DNA of 64,000 nt from Dichetophora obliterata (taxonomy: Eukaryota > Arthropoda > Insecta > Diptera > Sciomyzidae). The notes beneath the pieces were generated by a model. That model was not told the origin of the DNA. It searched no databases and saw only the letters and a program-made list of their open reading frames with translations. The translations under genes were made by a program, and so were the position numbers. Shown piece by piece: positions 12,516 through 23,239 of this stretch (position 1 is the stretch's first letter; every line of letters begins with the position of its first letter). Location of the stretch: contig OY986438.1 of the NCBI GenBank assembly GCA_963920525.1, forward strand, positions 52,091,753-52,155,752, read 5' to 3'.

Positions 12516-12950
12516 TACTAAAAAGCACGCTCTAAAAAGAATGAAATAAGAAAACATTCTCACCTGAAATTTTTATGTACAAACTATTCAATATTTTTTG
12601 TCTTTTAAATAAACAACTTACACAACTTATATTTTATTGTATATAAAACTAATTCATTTCGTGTTCAGAAGATATACGTGGTAGTATGCCACCTCATATA
12701 TATTGTCATATGTCGCCCTCTAGATGTATAATACACTTTTCCCTAAAGCTTTTGATCGTTTACTACTGTTAGAATGTATTGTTTTGCTAGGGTATGCTGA
12801 GCATCACTATGAACTAGTATTAAATACAATAAAATATATTATGTGTAAGTCCTTTCTTTAATAGACAAAAAATTTTGAATAGTTGTACATAACAATTTCA
12901 GGTGAGAATATTTTCTTGTTTCATACTTTTTAGAGCGTGCTTTTAAGTAC
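12516..12950. mobile_element. Foldback-type element with about 140-bp arms
   Basis: Bases 12516-12657 are closely matched by the reverse complement of 12809-12950. Both arms begin TACT(A/T)AAAAGCACGCTCTA and both contain TCTCACCTGAAAT. The loop is about 150 bp and holds a GCCCTCTAGATG motif like that in the adjacent tandem array. No ORF. It could be a MITE with very long terminal repeats; no clear target duplication was found. Confidence 0.6.
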
Positions 12951-13029
12951 TCGGGTTTTAGTTGTTTGAACGTATTTATTATTTAAATTATTTTGGGGAT
13001 ATAGTTTTTATATAATCGAATCGTTTATG

Positions 13030-13600
13030 ACTTCATGTCCTATAGAAGGCGCTACATTTAACTGAACGTGAAGTCAAAATCCTATAATCAGCGGATGAGG
13101 AAACGCTTCCAACGATACTTCATTTGTCAAAATATGATAAGTAGTTTAGGAGTTAGAGGTTTAGCTGACTTTCTCTCCTCTAGAGGGCGCCATATTAAAT
13201 TCAATGTTACGTCACATACCCCTTAACCACCGGACGAGGAAAACGCTTTCAACGATAGCTCATTTGTCAAAATATGATAAGTAGTTTAGAAGTTAGTGGT
13301 TTAGTTGAATTTATGTCCTCTGGAGGGCGCTTTACAAAATTGTATGCTAAGTCAAATAACATGTAACTAGCGGATGATCAAAACGTTTCCAACGATACCT
13401 TATTTGTTAAATTCTGATAAGTAGCTTAAAAGTTAGGGGTTAGTTGACTTTCTGTCGTCTAGAGGGCGCCATATTAAACTTTATGTGACGTCATCTAACT
13501 TTTCTTCATCGGACGATCAAAACGCTTCTAACGATATCTCATTTGTTTATGTCACTAAAATTCTTTATTTTCAGGACTGTTTGTCCTCTAGAGCAGTGGT
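13030..13600. repeat. 139/140-bp tandem array, four diverged copies
   Basis: The landmark CGGA(T/C)GA occurs at 13092, 13231, 13371 and 13510, giving periods of 139, 140 and 139 bp. Each unit also holds an AACGATA(C/G/T)-type block followed by a TCATTTGT-type block. Units carry a TCCTCTAGAGGGCGCC-type motif that varies between copies. Copies differ at many positions, so the array is old. Non-coding. Confidence 0.8.
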
Positions 13601-14016
13601 GTCGTGGCAGTGAGCTAAATTGCAAATTAAAAAAAATTAAAGCTTCGAAGGCGACGAAAAAAAATTAAAAACAAAAACAACAACAGGAGCACACATCTCA
13701 TGTCTCTTTAAAAAAAATTGCAAAAATAGGTTTTAAGCATCTGACGAGGCCCAAATGTTACACGCAGTTAATCAAAAAATAAAATTATTCCAGACAAGTG
13801 ATATTGAAAATGCTACAACAAAAAACTCGTCACCACTTTGAGTGTGCGCTACGAGAACATACCAACAAAAAAGCACACAACAGCAATAACATTGATTGCT
13901 AGCTTTCGACGCGAGCAAACAACAACAATGCCATGTACAGAATTCCTCGAATTACAACACACACGGAAATATTGAAGTTGTTGTAAGTGAGCTAAAAGAG
14001 CTAATAGAGCTATAGG

Positions 14017-16524
14017 CAGTAGCGTAACTTTATTTTGTGCGCCCGTCCGCAGGTTTCTAAAAGCGCCCTGCTATTTACTTTTAGAGTAAAACTATGTTAT
14101 TACTACCCAGTAAAAAAGTTGATCCTCCTGTGAGCGATCTGGAAGTGCTCCCTGAGGAGCAGTGGAGTGCTCCTTATTGATCCAAGCTAGGTGTATTTTG
14201 TGTTCTCTTTTAACATTGCATGTCCTAGGAAGGGTAACGCTCCCTTTAACATCTTAGAGGAGCTCAAAAAGAACGATCAACAAATTATCCAAATGGATCA
14301 GCAAAGGAACATTAATTTTTTTTTATTTAGGTTTTCTCCGAAAGCTGGGCTTCCCTAGCTCAAGTAGACTCCTCAAGACCCTAAGGTGGCGAGGAAATTA
14401 TTTGGCCAAATCGTGAGATTTATAACGCCATCACAAGTTTCGAATCATTTTTGATTCTATTAAAACTGTACATTAATTGATTCAGTCGCATCAGCGGATG
14501 GACAAAATGGAATTACCGTTGGCTGGTTACACTTCACGACCTCGGTGTTAAAACGACGCGAATCGAATGAAAGGAACATTTGAAATATTTTTTTCACAGA
14601 AAATAATGATACAGTTTTTTGACAACAAATTCTATAGAAATAATGTCAGAAAAGCTCACACTAAATTGAGAGTCGACATTAAAATGTTTTTTGGTTAGAC
14701 TGATAGAGTTTCCTAAAAAGCACATGCCTCTACGTTCTTTTTTTCATTAATTGCTCGCCTATTGACCTTATTAAACAGAGCGATCGCATATTTTCTTACT
14801 GGGTAGGTAGGTTACTAGAAGCGTAGGAGAAAACAAGAGAACTCTTGACAAAAAAAAAAGCAAAAAGAGGCTTTTTTTAATTCAATGTTCATATGATGAT
14901 CATCATTTATTACAACAGTTGCATTTTAAAAACATCTTATTTTATAAATAAAGTTATATTTTATTTTAATAGTATTTGTTAAAAAAAGCAATAACGAAAG
15001 AAATACTTTTTATATAATCAAATATAATAACATTTGTAAGATGTTATCACAAAGTAGGTAAAAAAGAAAACATCATGTATTAATTATTTAAAAAAGTAAA
15101 CACCCATAAAGTTTGAATTAATGGGATCAATAATTTTTTTATTGGTGAAATGATAAGTTTCAGATATTTAGTTTAAATGTTTCGTATTTGAAGTTACCTG
15201 TTAACTAAAGAGTTTGCTAACGTCACAAAATTTGACCAACTGAGTGATTAAAATAACATCAGTTGCTGACTTGCTGAAAATATGAAAGCAAACGGGCTAA
15301 TCGACCATAGTTGAATTTTGCCAAACAAAGAGACTTTTGCTCAAAATAGTCGGTTTTTTGACGTCGATTATTGCACCCTAAGAAATCGTATGTACGGGAC
15401 TTAAATTTTATTTCAGCACAAACGTCGCACAGTGTAACGTCCCCATTCTTGGCCCAAAAAAGAAGGAGTGATCGTAGAGCTACGAAAATTGGCACGAATA
15501 TCTTTCATGAAAAATTAAGAAATCTTGAAAAAGTTATAAAAATCCGACCTTTGCCACACCCACCTCCCATAAAACGAAACCCATTTTTGCCTGAAACTTC
15601 AGTCTTGTCTCAAAACAACGAAGTTTGCTACATAAAATTCTTTTGTGATCAATTATATTTTAGTATTAATACTTGTATTTATTGAGCAGGTATGTTAGCA
15701 TATAAGAAAAGACTTCTTGTGCATGCCGCAAATTAGAATATATATATAATAACAAAACCCTTAAGAATTAAAATTAAAAATTAGAATTAAAATTGTAATT
15801 AAAATGGAATTAAAATTGAAATTGAAATAAATAACAACAAGAAGTACTAACACATTTATAAGTTAACACATTTATGAGTTATATAACAACAAAACACTTA
15901 AGAATTAAAATTAAAAATTAACTCAGGCTTGGAAAATACCACCCACACAAATTAACTACGTTTTTGTTTATATTTGTAAGCTTTTTATATTACAGCAATT
16001 AAATTTTAAAAATTGAGGTTTTTTTTTGTGTTTGTAAATAAGTCAAAATTTTTAAAAATAATCAGCTGCCATACCATATATCTCAAATTTTAACTAAACA
16101 GGTCACCATAAAAAATGTATATCTTTCGCACTAGCAAGTGTTAGCAAGAATTTTTTTGGATTTGGTGTAACGCAGTTCTAATGATGTTTTCGTGAAAAAC
16201 TCATAGTCAATCTTTCTCAAAATTATTGTTAAAGCACTTTTAAAAATTGAATATTTAGAAATTTGTATCCTGCTTTTAGTGTTTACTTTTATGATAAGCT
16301 TAAAACCATATGCTCAAAATGTAAAAAAAAACAGTAATGTTGCCAGACATAAGAAATTTTAAACTTTATTTTGATATATTAAAAAAAATAAAAAATATAA
16401 TTTTAATAACAAAAAAAATTTAATTTTTAAAAATGCAACTCTGACGGCTTGTCATAACGAAACGATTACTACTATTAAAAAATTCATTTTGATTTTGCAC
16501 CCAAGATATTTTCTGTTGAAAGCT
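14017..16524. mobile_element. Non-autonomous hAT element, copy 1 (right end lost)
   Basis: Starts CAGTAGCGTAACTTTATTTT, identical to the complete copy at 54462, and stays near-identical to it for about 2.5 kb until ...GTTGAAAGCT at 16524, where a retrotransposon begins. About 80 bp present in copy 2 (around 55220-55305) are deleted here near 14775. No transposase is encoded; overlapping 104-aa (+) and 78-aa (-) ORFs at 15259-15685 have no recognisable domain. The right end with its inverted repeat does not reappear after the retrotransposon, so the junction involved loss of the remaining part. Confidence 0.8.
14106..14808. mobile_element. Possible nested element inside the hAT copy
   Basis: Inverted ends TACCCAGTAAAAAAG (left) and TTTTCTTACTGGGTA (right) enclose sequence with several inverted GAGGAGC/GCTCC motifs. 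The same structure, without the deletion, is at 54550-55330. No target duplication could be defined, so this may instead be a subterminal structure of the hAT itself. Confidence 0.35.
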
Positions 16525-18588
16525 ACCGCGCAAGAGGTTCATACAGCTTCAACGATCTCCGCGAAACCTATCGAATGCTCAAGAAAGGCCTGAAAATAGC
16601 AATCCGTACGAGTAAGCGCCAATGCTTCCTACAGCTATGTGATGAGGCAGAAACCAATCCATGGGGTACTGCATACAGATTAGTTATGAAAAAACTGAAG
16701 TCGTTCAGGCGACCAGCACCTACGGACCCGCAGGTACTAAGTGCTATAGTTAGAACACTCTTTCCACAGCAGCCAGCGGCCCAGCCGGTCGAGGAACACA
16801 TCGAGCTACGGACCATATTGGCTGTAACTATAGAGGAGATTGTTAATGTAGTAAAAAACATAAAAAACGACAAGGCGCCAGGTCCTGATGGTATTCCGAA
16901 CCGCGCACTGAAGATTGCGATTATGTCACAGCCGCATCAGTTTGCCCAGCTTTTCAACGCGTGCCTTCTAGAGGGCATTTTCCCAGCGCAGTGGAAAACC
17001 CAGAAGTTAGTGCTCATACCGAAAGGCAGTTGCTCCACGGACGCCCCCTCAGACTACAGGCCGATTTGCCTACTCGACACAATAGGCAAAGTCTTTGAGC
17101 GTGTGGTGTGCAACCGCCTGGAAAACGCGATCCAAGCCGGAGGAGGACTTTCGGCTCGACAATTTGGGTTTCGAAAGGCCCAATCAACGACGGACGCTAT
17201 TAAGCTAGTTACAAGCACCGCGCAGGAAGCAATTGAGGGAGTGAGGGGAGCAAAGCAGTACTGTTTGGTGGCAACACTCGACGTAAAGAACGCTTTCAAC
17301 TCAGCTAACTGGAGTCTGATTATGACAGCCCTCAGGAACTTTGGAGTACCACTAAACCTCACGAAGATCGTGTCACACTATTTCAGTGAAAGGGTCCTGC
17401 TCTACGACACAGAAGAAGGCACGAAGACGTACAATGTCTCCGGTGGAGTCCCACAGGGGTCGGTTCTTGGCCCCCTGCTATGGAACGTCATGTACGATGG
17501 GGTTCTCAGGCTTGAGGTGCCAGCAGACGTCAAGATTGTTGGCTTTGCCGACGACCTTGCAGTTGTGGCGACAGCAAAACACCGTGAAGAAGCTGAGGCC
17601 CTCAGTAGTGTAACTATCGCTATGATTTGCGATTGGCTGCGAAGAGCGGGACTTAGTCTAGCTGAACATAAGACTGAGATGGTACTTATAAGTAGTCGGA
17701 AAAAACTAGAAACCGCTAGCATCAGTATTCGTGGAACAGTAATTGAATCGAAGCCGTTCATTAAATATCTCGGTGTAATGATCGATTCCAGACTGTCATT
17801 TAAGCAACATATGCAGTACGCACACAGGAAAGCATCCGAAGTATGTTTGGCGCTATCTAGAATAATGCCGAACACAAGAGGCCCCAAACAAGCACGACGA
17901 ACACTGCTCCTCAACGTAGTGCGATCTACTATGATGTATGGTGCGACTGTATGGTACACAGCGATGAAAACGAAGTCCTACCGACACGGAGTAGAGTCAG
18001 TTTACAGACTTGGCGCACTCAGGGTCTGCTGCAGCTTCAGAACGGTATCCGGAGATGCAGCACTGGTTCTAGCTAGCGCGATCCCTATTGACCTTCTCGT
18101 GGAAGAAGCGCTTCTCACAGCTGGTAGTGAAAGCACAACAGCTAATAAAAAACTCGCTAGAGAGAGAAGCTTGCAAAAATGGCAAGACCGCTGGGATAGT
18201 TAAGAGAAGGGTCGGTGGACGCACCAGCTCATTCCTAGCCTAACCGAGTGGTATGGCAGAAGCCACGGCTCAGTGAACTTCTACCTTACACAGATACTGA
18301 GCGGACATGGTTGCTTCAGGGCATACCTCCACAAGTATAAACAAGCGAGCGATCCTTACTGCACTAATTGCTCAGGAAACACGCTGCAAGACGCGGCGCA
18401 CGTTCTTTTTGTGTGCCCCATGTTCCATAACGCCAGACTTAAGCCTTTGCCTGTCTCGGCGAAACGTTAAAACAGCAAAATATGGTTTCTATTATGCTAA
18501 AGAGCGAAGAGAACTGGTCGATGGTTAGCACCCTGGCTAGAAAAATAACCGAAGAACTGCGAAGAGTTGAGCTCGCGCAAGACAGATG
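16525..18588 (+). pseudogene. Reverse transcriptase ORF2 fragment, R1/LOA-like
   Basis: A 542-codon open frame (first ATG 16575, open from 16525) encodes a reverse transcriptase that would copy the element's RNA at a nicked chromosomal target. Visible blocks, numbered from that ATG: DKAPGPDG at residues 99-106, LDVKNAF (first catalytic aspartate) at 235-241, GGVPQGSVLGPLLW at 290-303 and the active-site FADD at 324-327, all intact. A TAA at 18201-18203 interrupts the frame. The same frame then continues to 18470 with NFYLTQILSGHG and a C-terminal knuckle-like CTNC...HVLFVC. After a frameshift near 18470, ENWSMVSTLARKITEELRR at about 18499-18560 gives the usual C-terminal helix, ending at a TGA (18586-18588). 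Clade: R1 or LOA. Non-functional because it lacks the endonuclease and carries a nonsense codon and a frameshift. Confidence 0.85.
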
Positions 18589-18849
18589 AGGAAGAGGTTG
18601 TTGACCCGACGACCATTCCACAGTTGATCCCGGCAGTAGCCAAACAGTTTCGAGCCTAGTGCTGTTCCCAAGCCCCGCGAAGTTATGCTTTACGGCAGTC
18701 TCACGGGGTTCTCCAGGGTCGAAGATTCAATGCGGAGGTTATGATACCGCGAGGTATCACGTAAGTTAAGTGCGTAAAAATCGTACACTCCCACCTGCAC
18801 GGTAGGGCCTTATGAAGGTTCCCCCTTCGCGAATAAAATAAAAAAAAAC
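16525..18849 (+). mobile_element. 5'-truncated non-LTR retrotransposon (R1/LOA-like)
   Basis: Begins abruptly inside ORF2 at 16525, directly at the breakpoint in the hAT copy, and ends with a 3' UTR and an A-rich tail (about 18832-18849). It lacks ORF1, the endonuclease and the start of ORF2, the usual result of incomplete target-primed reverse transcription. It is markedly more GC-rich than its surroundings. No target-site duplication was found, and hAT sequence does not resume on the right. Confidence 0.85.
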
Positions 18850-19181
18850 ATACAAACATACGTACATACTAGGAAGTCCCATCCCGGAAGCTTTTCTCGA
18901 TCCCGGGATTATCGGGATTGAAAATCTCAATTATATTTGGTATTCAAGTCAGTTGTATTTTCGATTTTGTGGTGAAGAAAAGCAAAAAAATTTTTGTTTG
19001 CCTATTTTTTAGAAAAAACCAACCGGACAAAGATCAAATTTATGTTTTCTTATTTTTTATGGCTTTAAGGATAAGAATATTAAGAGGGCTTAAAAAACAA
19101 AGATTTAAAGGGTTAAGAAACATTTAAGAGATTAAAAAAAGACTTTGTGCCGAATAGGAGCAAAACAATTTTTCCTTTGTA

Positions 19182-20479
19182 AAGGGTGTGTTTTAGAGTG
19201 ATACAACTTTGAGTTGGCATCACTGCTTTATTTGACCACCTATTTTACAGCTGATAGTTCCTTTTTGTTTAATTTGCTTTGACATTTCATTATGGATCAA
19301 CTTACACTAGAGCAACGCGTGCAAATCGTGGAAATTTTTAATCAAAATAATGGTTCTGTTCGTCAAACTTATCGTGCACTTCATCCATTTTATGGCTTAC
19401 ATAATCGTCCTTCAGACCTGCTTATTCGAAGAACAATAGATCGTTTACAGACCACATTTACTGTTGCTGATAATGTGCATCCCGTGAGACGCCGAACAGT
19501 GCGCACTGAAGAATCTGTAGCCGCTGTACAGGAAAGCATTGAAGATGATCCTAATCAATCAATTCGTCGCCGTTCTCAGCAACTGGGGTTGTGTCCATCC
19601 ACTTTATGGAAGATTTTACGAAAAGATCTTGGCTTAAAAACTTTCAAGATTCAACTTGTGTAGAAATTAAAGCCAAACAACCATCGTACGCGCCGCCAAT
19701 TCGGCGTATGGGCTGAAGCACAAATTGATATTGATTTTGAATTTCCATGGAAAATTTTATTTTCCGATGAAGCCCATTTTTGGTTGAATGGGTACGTAAA
19801 TAAACAGAATTGTCGTATTTGGAGTGAGGAGAATGCACAAGCTTTTGTCGAAACACCATTACATCCACTGAAAATTATTGTTTGGTGCGCTTTATGGGCT
19901 GGCGGAGTCATTGACCCATATGTCTTCAAAAAGATGATGGTCAGAATGTTACTGTCAATGGTGAACGGTATAGAAACATGATTCGAAGTTTTTTCGTACC
20001 TCAATTAGCTGGCATTAATCTTGCTGATATTTGGTTCCAACAGGACGGATCCACATGCCACACAGCGGGCGCTACAATTGATTTACTCAAGGAAACTTTT
20101 GACGAAAAAATAATTTCACGAAATGGCCCAATTAATTGGCCCCCAAGATCGTGTGATTTAATCCCATTGGATTATTATCTTTGGGGTTATGTAAAGTCAT
20201 TTGTCTACGTCGATAAACGACAAAGAATTGAACACCTGGAAATCAACATTCGAAGAGTTATCGGCGAGATACGGCCATAAATGCTGCGAAAAGTTTGTGA
20301 AAATTGTTGTTCCAGATTGCGCCTTGTACGCGCCAGCCGTGGCGGCCACATGGCCGATATCATATTTAAACATTAATGTCATAAAATTTTCTATCCAATA
20401 AAGACCGTTTCATTGATATTTAAAATATATTACTATATTTTATTATGATTTCATCTATCACGCTATAAAAAACACCCCT
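19182..20479 (+). mobile_element. DD41D mariner element, degenerate (1.3 kb)
   Basis: Starts AAGGGTGTGTTTTAGAGTGA after TA (19180-19181); ends in the inverted counterpart (reverse complement AGGGGTGTTTTTTATAGCGT), followed by TA at 20480-20481. The paralogous element X at about 26105-26125 lacks it and shows the uninterrupted join (GTACAAGCTTGCAAAACG against GTA-mariner-TAAGCTTGTAAAACG), which supports the borders. It belongs to the same family as the copies at 45883 and 8962. Confidence 0.85.
19292..20376 (+). pseudogene. DD41D mariner transposase, broken
   Basis: Would bind its terminal repeats and catalyse cut-and-paste at TA sites. From ATG 19292 an intact 123-aa N-terminal part carries the helix-turn-helix (QRVQIVEIFNQNNGSVRQ) and RRRSQQLG, then a TAG at about 19661. 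The frame continues with SDEAHFWLNG (first D) and VWCALWAGG. After a frameshift near 19930 a second stretch gives FQQDGSTCHTA (second D) and CDLIPLDYYLWG. The last D lies 41 residues after the second, which defines DD41D. The end is a decayed RGGHMADIIFKH. At least one nonsense codon and two frameshifts; inactive. Confidence 0.85.
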
Positions 20480-21328
20480 TATAAGCTTGTAAAACGTAAG
20501 CAGCGCAGGTTAAAATGAAAGGTATATTTTTTTGCATCTTTTAAGGACCTAAATTATAGGAATATTACATCAAAAAAAATTATTTTGTTCTTAATTTAGC
20601 CTAGCCATTGAAAGGGTTAAAGAACAAAATATATAAAAAAAGAACAGTTTAAGGTATTACTATATAAATGTTACCCTTTTTTTTTGTACACCTTCTTCAT
20701 GTTTTTTTGAGTTTAAGGCAAATTAAGGTTGGAAAAGACTTTTCAATTTAAATTTTTTGTTTCAATTATTTTAAAAGTAATACATTATTACTTTTATCTT
20801 ATATTTCATGAGAGAGTTTTGTTCGAATTTTTTGATTCTATGCTAGTTGGAGAAATAGTTGTACAATAGTCGTAAGAAATTTGTAAGTTTCGATCGCGAT
20901 TGCCTTCACCATAATACAAAATTATTTCCTAAATCAGAATATCTGACAATTTTTAAATACATAGTTGACTTCCTTATGTTGCAAATTCTTCTAAAACTAT
21001 TGAAAGTCTTTGATTCACGCTCATCGTCCTAACAATCTTTTTCAGCCTCAATAAAATTTTTTTCCTAATTCTATATTCAGATCAACTTAAACTGAAATGT
21101 TTGCATTAACATGAATATTTGTAATATAAATTTTTTATTTAAAAATCCCGGAATTTGAAATTACTTAGATCTTACGGGAGCCCAGGATTGACTTCCCTTA
21201 TACATACATACCGGTCAAATGTTGGGTAAAAACAGATTCCTCTTACCAAAAAATACCTTCTGGCAAGTTTTTATAAAAATATATTTAATTTTTCAATCCC
21301 ATTTGTATGGGTTTGTATTTTGTTCGAC

Positions 21329-21523
21329 TTAGGTCAGGTCAGGTCAGGTCAGGTCAGGTCAGGTCAGGTCAGGTCAGGTCAGGTCAGGTCAGGTCAGGTC
21401 AGGTCAGGTCAGGTCAGGTCAGGTCAGGTCAGGTCAGGTCAGGTCAGGTCAGGTCAGGTCAGGTCAGGTCAGGTCAGGTCAGGTCAGGTCAGGTCAGGTC
21501 AGGTCAGGTTAGGTTAGGTTAGG
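21329..21523 (+). repeat. (TCAGG)n array with (TTAGG) ends, telomere-like
   Basis: Thirty-five uninterrupted AGGTC units (21331-21505) followed by three AGGTT units and AGG. The left border also reads TTAGG. TTAGG is the ancestral arthropod telomere repeat and TCAGG its known beetle variant, while Diptera have lost telomerase-type telomeres. It abuts the 5' end of a Helitron at 21527. A simple microsatellite of non-telomeric origin is equally possible. Open frames across it are artefacts of the 5-bp period. Confidence 0.9.
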
Positions 21524-21526
21524 AAA

Positions 21527-22581
21527 TCTATATACATATATACAAAGAAGTGTACATTTTGATGTTACCACTAACTGCGGAAACGGGTCGACCGATTTAA
21601 ATTTCAGGGGTACGTTGGGGATGGTCTATAGATGGTTTATGTGAAGTTTGCACGAAATCAGCATAGTTATTTCGGAGATATGGCATTTTAGAGATTTTCT
21701 CATATACTCCCATACAAATATCAAAACACTGTTTTCTTTGTGATGCCTATAGATTACGCAACCACTGGACCGATTGATCTCAAACTTTAGCAATCGATTT
21801 GCTTCAGGAACGAGATGCCTTAGGAAAAATTTTTCCCACACCCCTTTAACAGACCCCAAATCAATAAAAATGCTATATTTCAGTCGGTTTGGGTCGTATA
21901 AGACTACAATTTGGTAATATATTTTGTATGGTTACTGTCGGCAACTTAACTAAAAATGGGTGTCTAAGCCCCCTTTTACCGCCCACAAATAAATAATAAT
22001 GCTTTATTTCTGACGATAATGGTCGTATAAGACTTAATTTCTTTTTTGTATGGTTACTGTCAGCAATTGTGCTAAAATTCTGACTCAACGCCCCCTAAAA
22101 TTTGGTAATTTAGTTTGTATGGTTACTTTTGGCAACTGTACTAAAATTGAGCGTGGTTGCTCTATAGCCACGTCCACTCCCTAAATATCCTTACAATTGA
22201 CTACTGGGCCGATTGAGCTAAAATTTTGGCTTAGTTTGCATGGTTACTGTCAGCAATTGTACTACAAATTGGTTTCCATGACCCCTTACCGCCTACAAAC
22301 CAATAAAAATGCTTTATTTCGGATGGTTTGGGCCGTATTAGACTAAAATTTTTAAATTCAGTTCATATGGTTATAGCAAGTGCACTAAAAATGGGCATGT
22401 CCCACTTTAGTTACGCCGACCTTTTGGGAGATAAGCGTGGAGTGAAGAAAAGGGTGATAGGTTTAAGCTATATTAAGCTGAAATTCTCCCAGTCAATTTG
22501 CTTCATGTAAAATTTGATAATTTATTGCGTATATGGCAGTAAGGCGGCCTGAGCAGGACAACGTCTGCCGGGAAATACTAG
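21527..22581 (+). mobile_element. Helitron-like non-autonomous element 1
   Basis: Starts TCTATATACATATATAC after an A and ends ...GCCGGGAAATACTAG before a T, as expected for insertion between A and T with a TC 5' end and CTRR 3' end. The interior is built of diverged modules repeated about every 120-150 bp, each with GTATGGTTACTGTC and GCCCCC(T)-type motifs. There are no terminal inverted repeats or target duplication, and no Rep/helicase coding. Related sequence on the minus strand occurs at 32742-33235 and 36960-37195. Confidence 0.6.
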
Positions 22582-22869
22582 TTTCAAAATAACAAATACC
22601 CTTGAGGTACAAGAAAAAAAAAGTAAAAAGAATTTCTCTTTTCATATCATTATTTATTTTTATTAAATTTAATGTTATATTTACTAACAAAATTCATAAT
22701 ATTAAATTCTCAATTTTAAAAAAGTTGGTTTATTCTGTTCCAACATACCACAAAGGTTAAGTTTTCAGTGGTTCAAATTTTGTCCCATGGTACTTCAAAG
22801 AGTTAAAGTGGCTGCCTCAATTGAGACACGCATAGTTAGACACATTGTGGTACCACAGGGTTGATTTCC

Positions 22870-23180
22870 CTTCTCTAAATAAACCAATTAAAGCTGTTCA
22901 CAAAGCTTAGGATTCGATATACCAACAATTCCGAAGTTCTTCGAGGTCTTTGAAAAACCAGCTGTCGTTTTTGACGTTTTTCAAAGAAACCAAACCAAAG
23001 AAATCGTTTTTAAGCCAGGGCTGGACAAGTGCAAAGAAAATGTACTGTAGATTCTTCCTCTTCTACTTCTCTACTGCTTTCTTCCAGCAGCTCGATATCG
23101 ACTTCAGACCAAAGGTTTCTTGGCCAAAGTTTCTTACAATTGACCGTAGATGTTTTTTTTTTGCTATACTCCTGTCAAAA
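22870..23180 (-). pseudogene. Non-LTR retrotransposon C-terminal fragment
   Basis: Read on the minus strand, an interval near 23160-23010 gives LWPRNLWSEVDIELLE and then EEEESTVHFLCTCPALA, the C-terminal knuckle-like region of a Jockey/I-type ORF2, followed by a stop and further decayed sequence to about 22880. It matches the pieces at 3790-4030 and 49880-50200 in motif and 11905-11995 in DNA. No RT is retained. Confidence 0.55.
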
Positions 23181-23239
23181 AAAATTTTACCCGGCCTAAC
23201 GAAAGTACTCGTTCATTTGCTTTGTTTTTAAGATCTGTC

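Larger units (their letters stand above)
18873..21193. mobile_element. Degenerate hAT-like element containing element-X sequence
   Basis: Left end TAGGAAGTCCCATCCCGG; right end, reverse-complemented, TAAGGGAAGTCAATCCTGGG. TACATAC-like repeats flank both sides. Inside, 18929-19180 and 20481-20640 together match the inverted element-X copy at 26360-25960, with a mariner inserted between them. The interior is full of stops. The ends fit the YARNG start of hAT elements, but the target duplication is ambiguous because the flank is itself repetitive. Confidence 0.5.

Noticed and set aside
15259..15685. Overlapping 78-aa (-) and 104-aa (+) ORFs repeated at 55786-56212
   Set aside because: Their conservation is explained by the recent duplication of the whole hAT element, and both strands are equally open, so coding is not supported.
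21307..21522. 71-aa and 65-aa ORFs of repeated RSGQV residues
   Set aside because: They are only the translation of the AGGTC pentamer array; any frame without a stop stays open in a 5-bp repeat.
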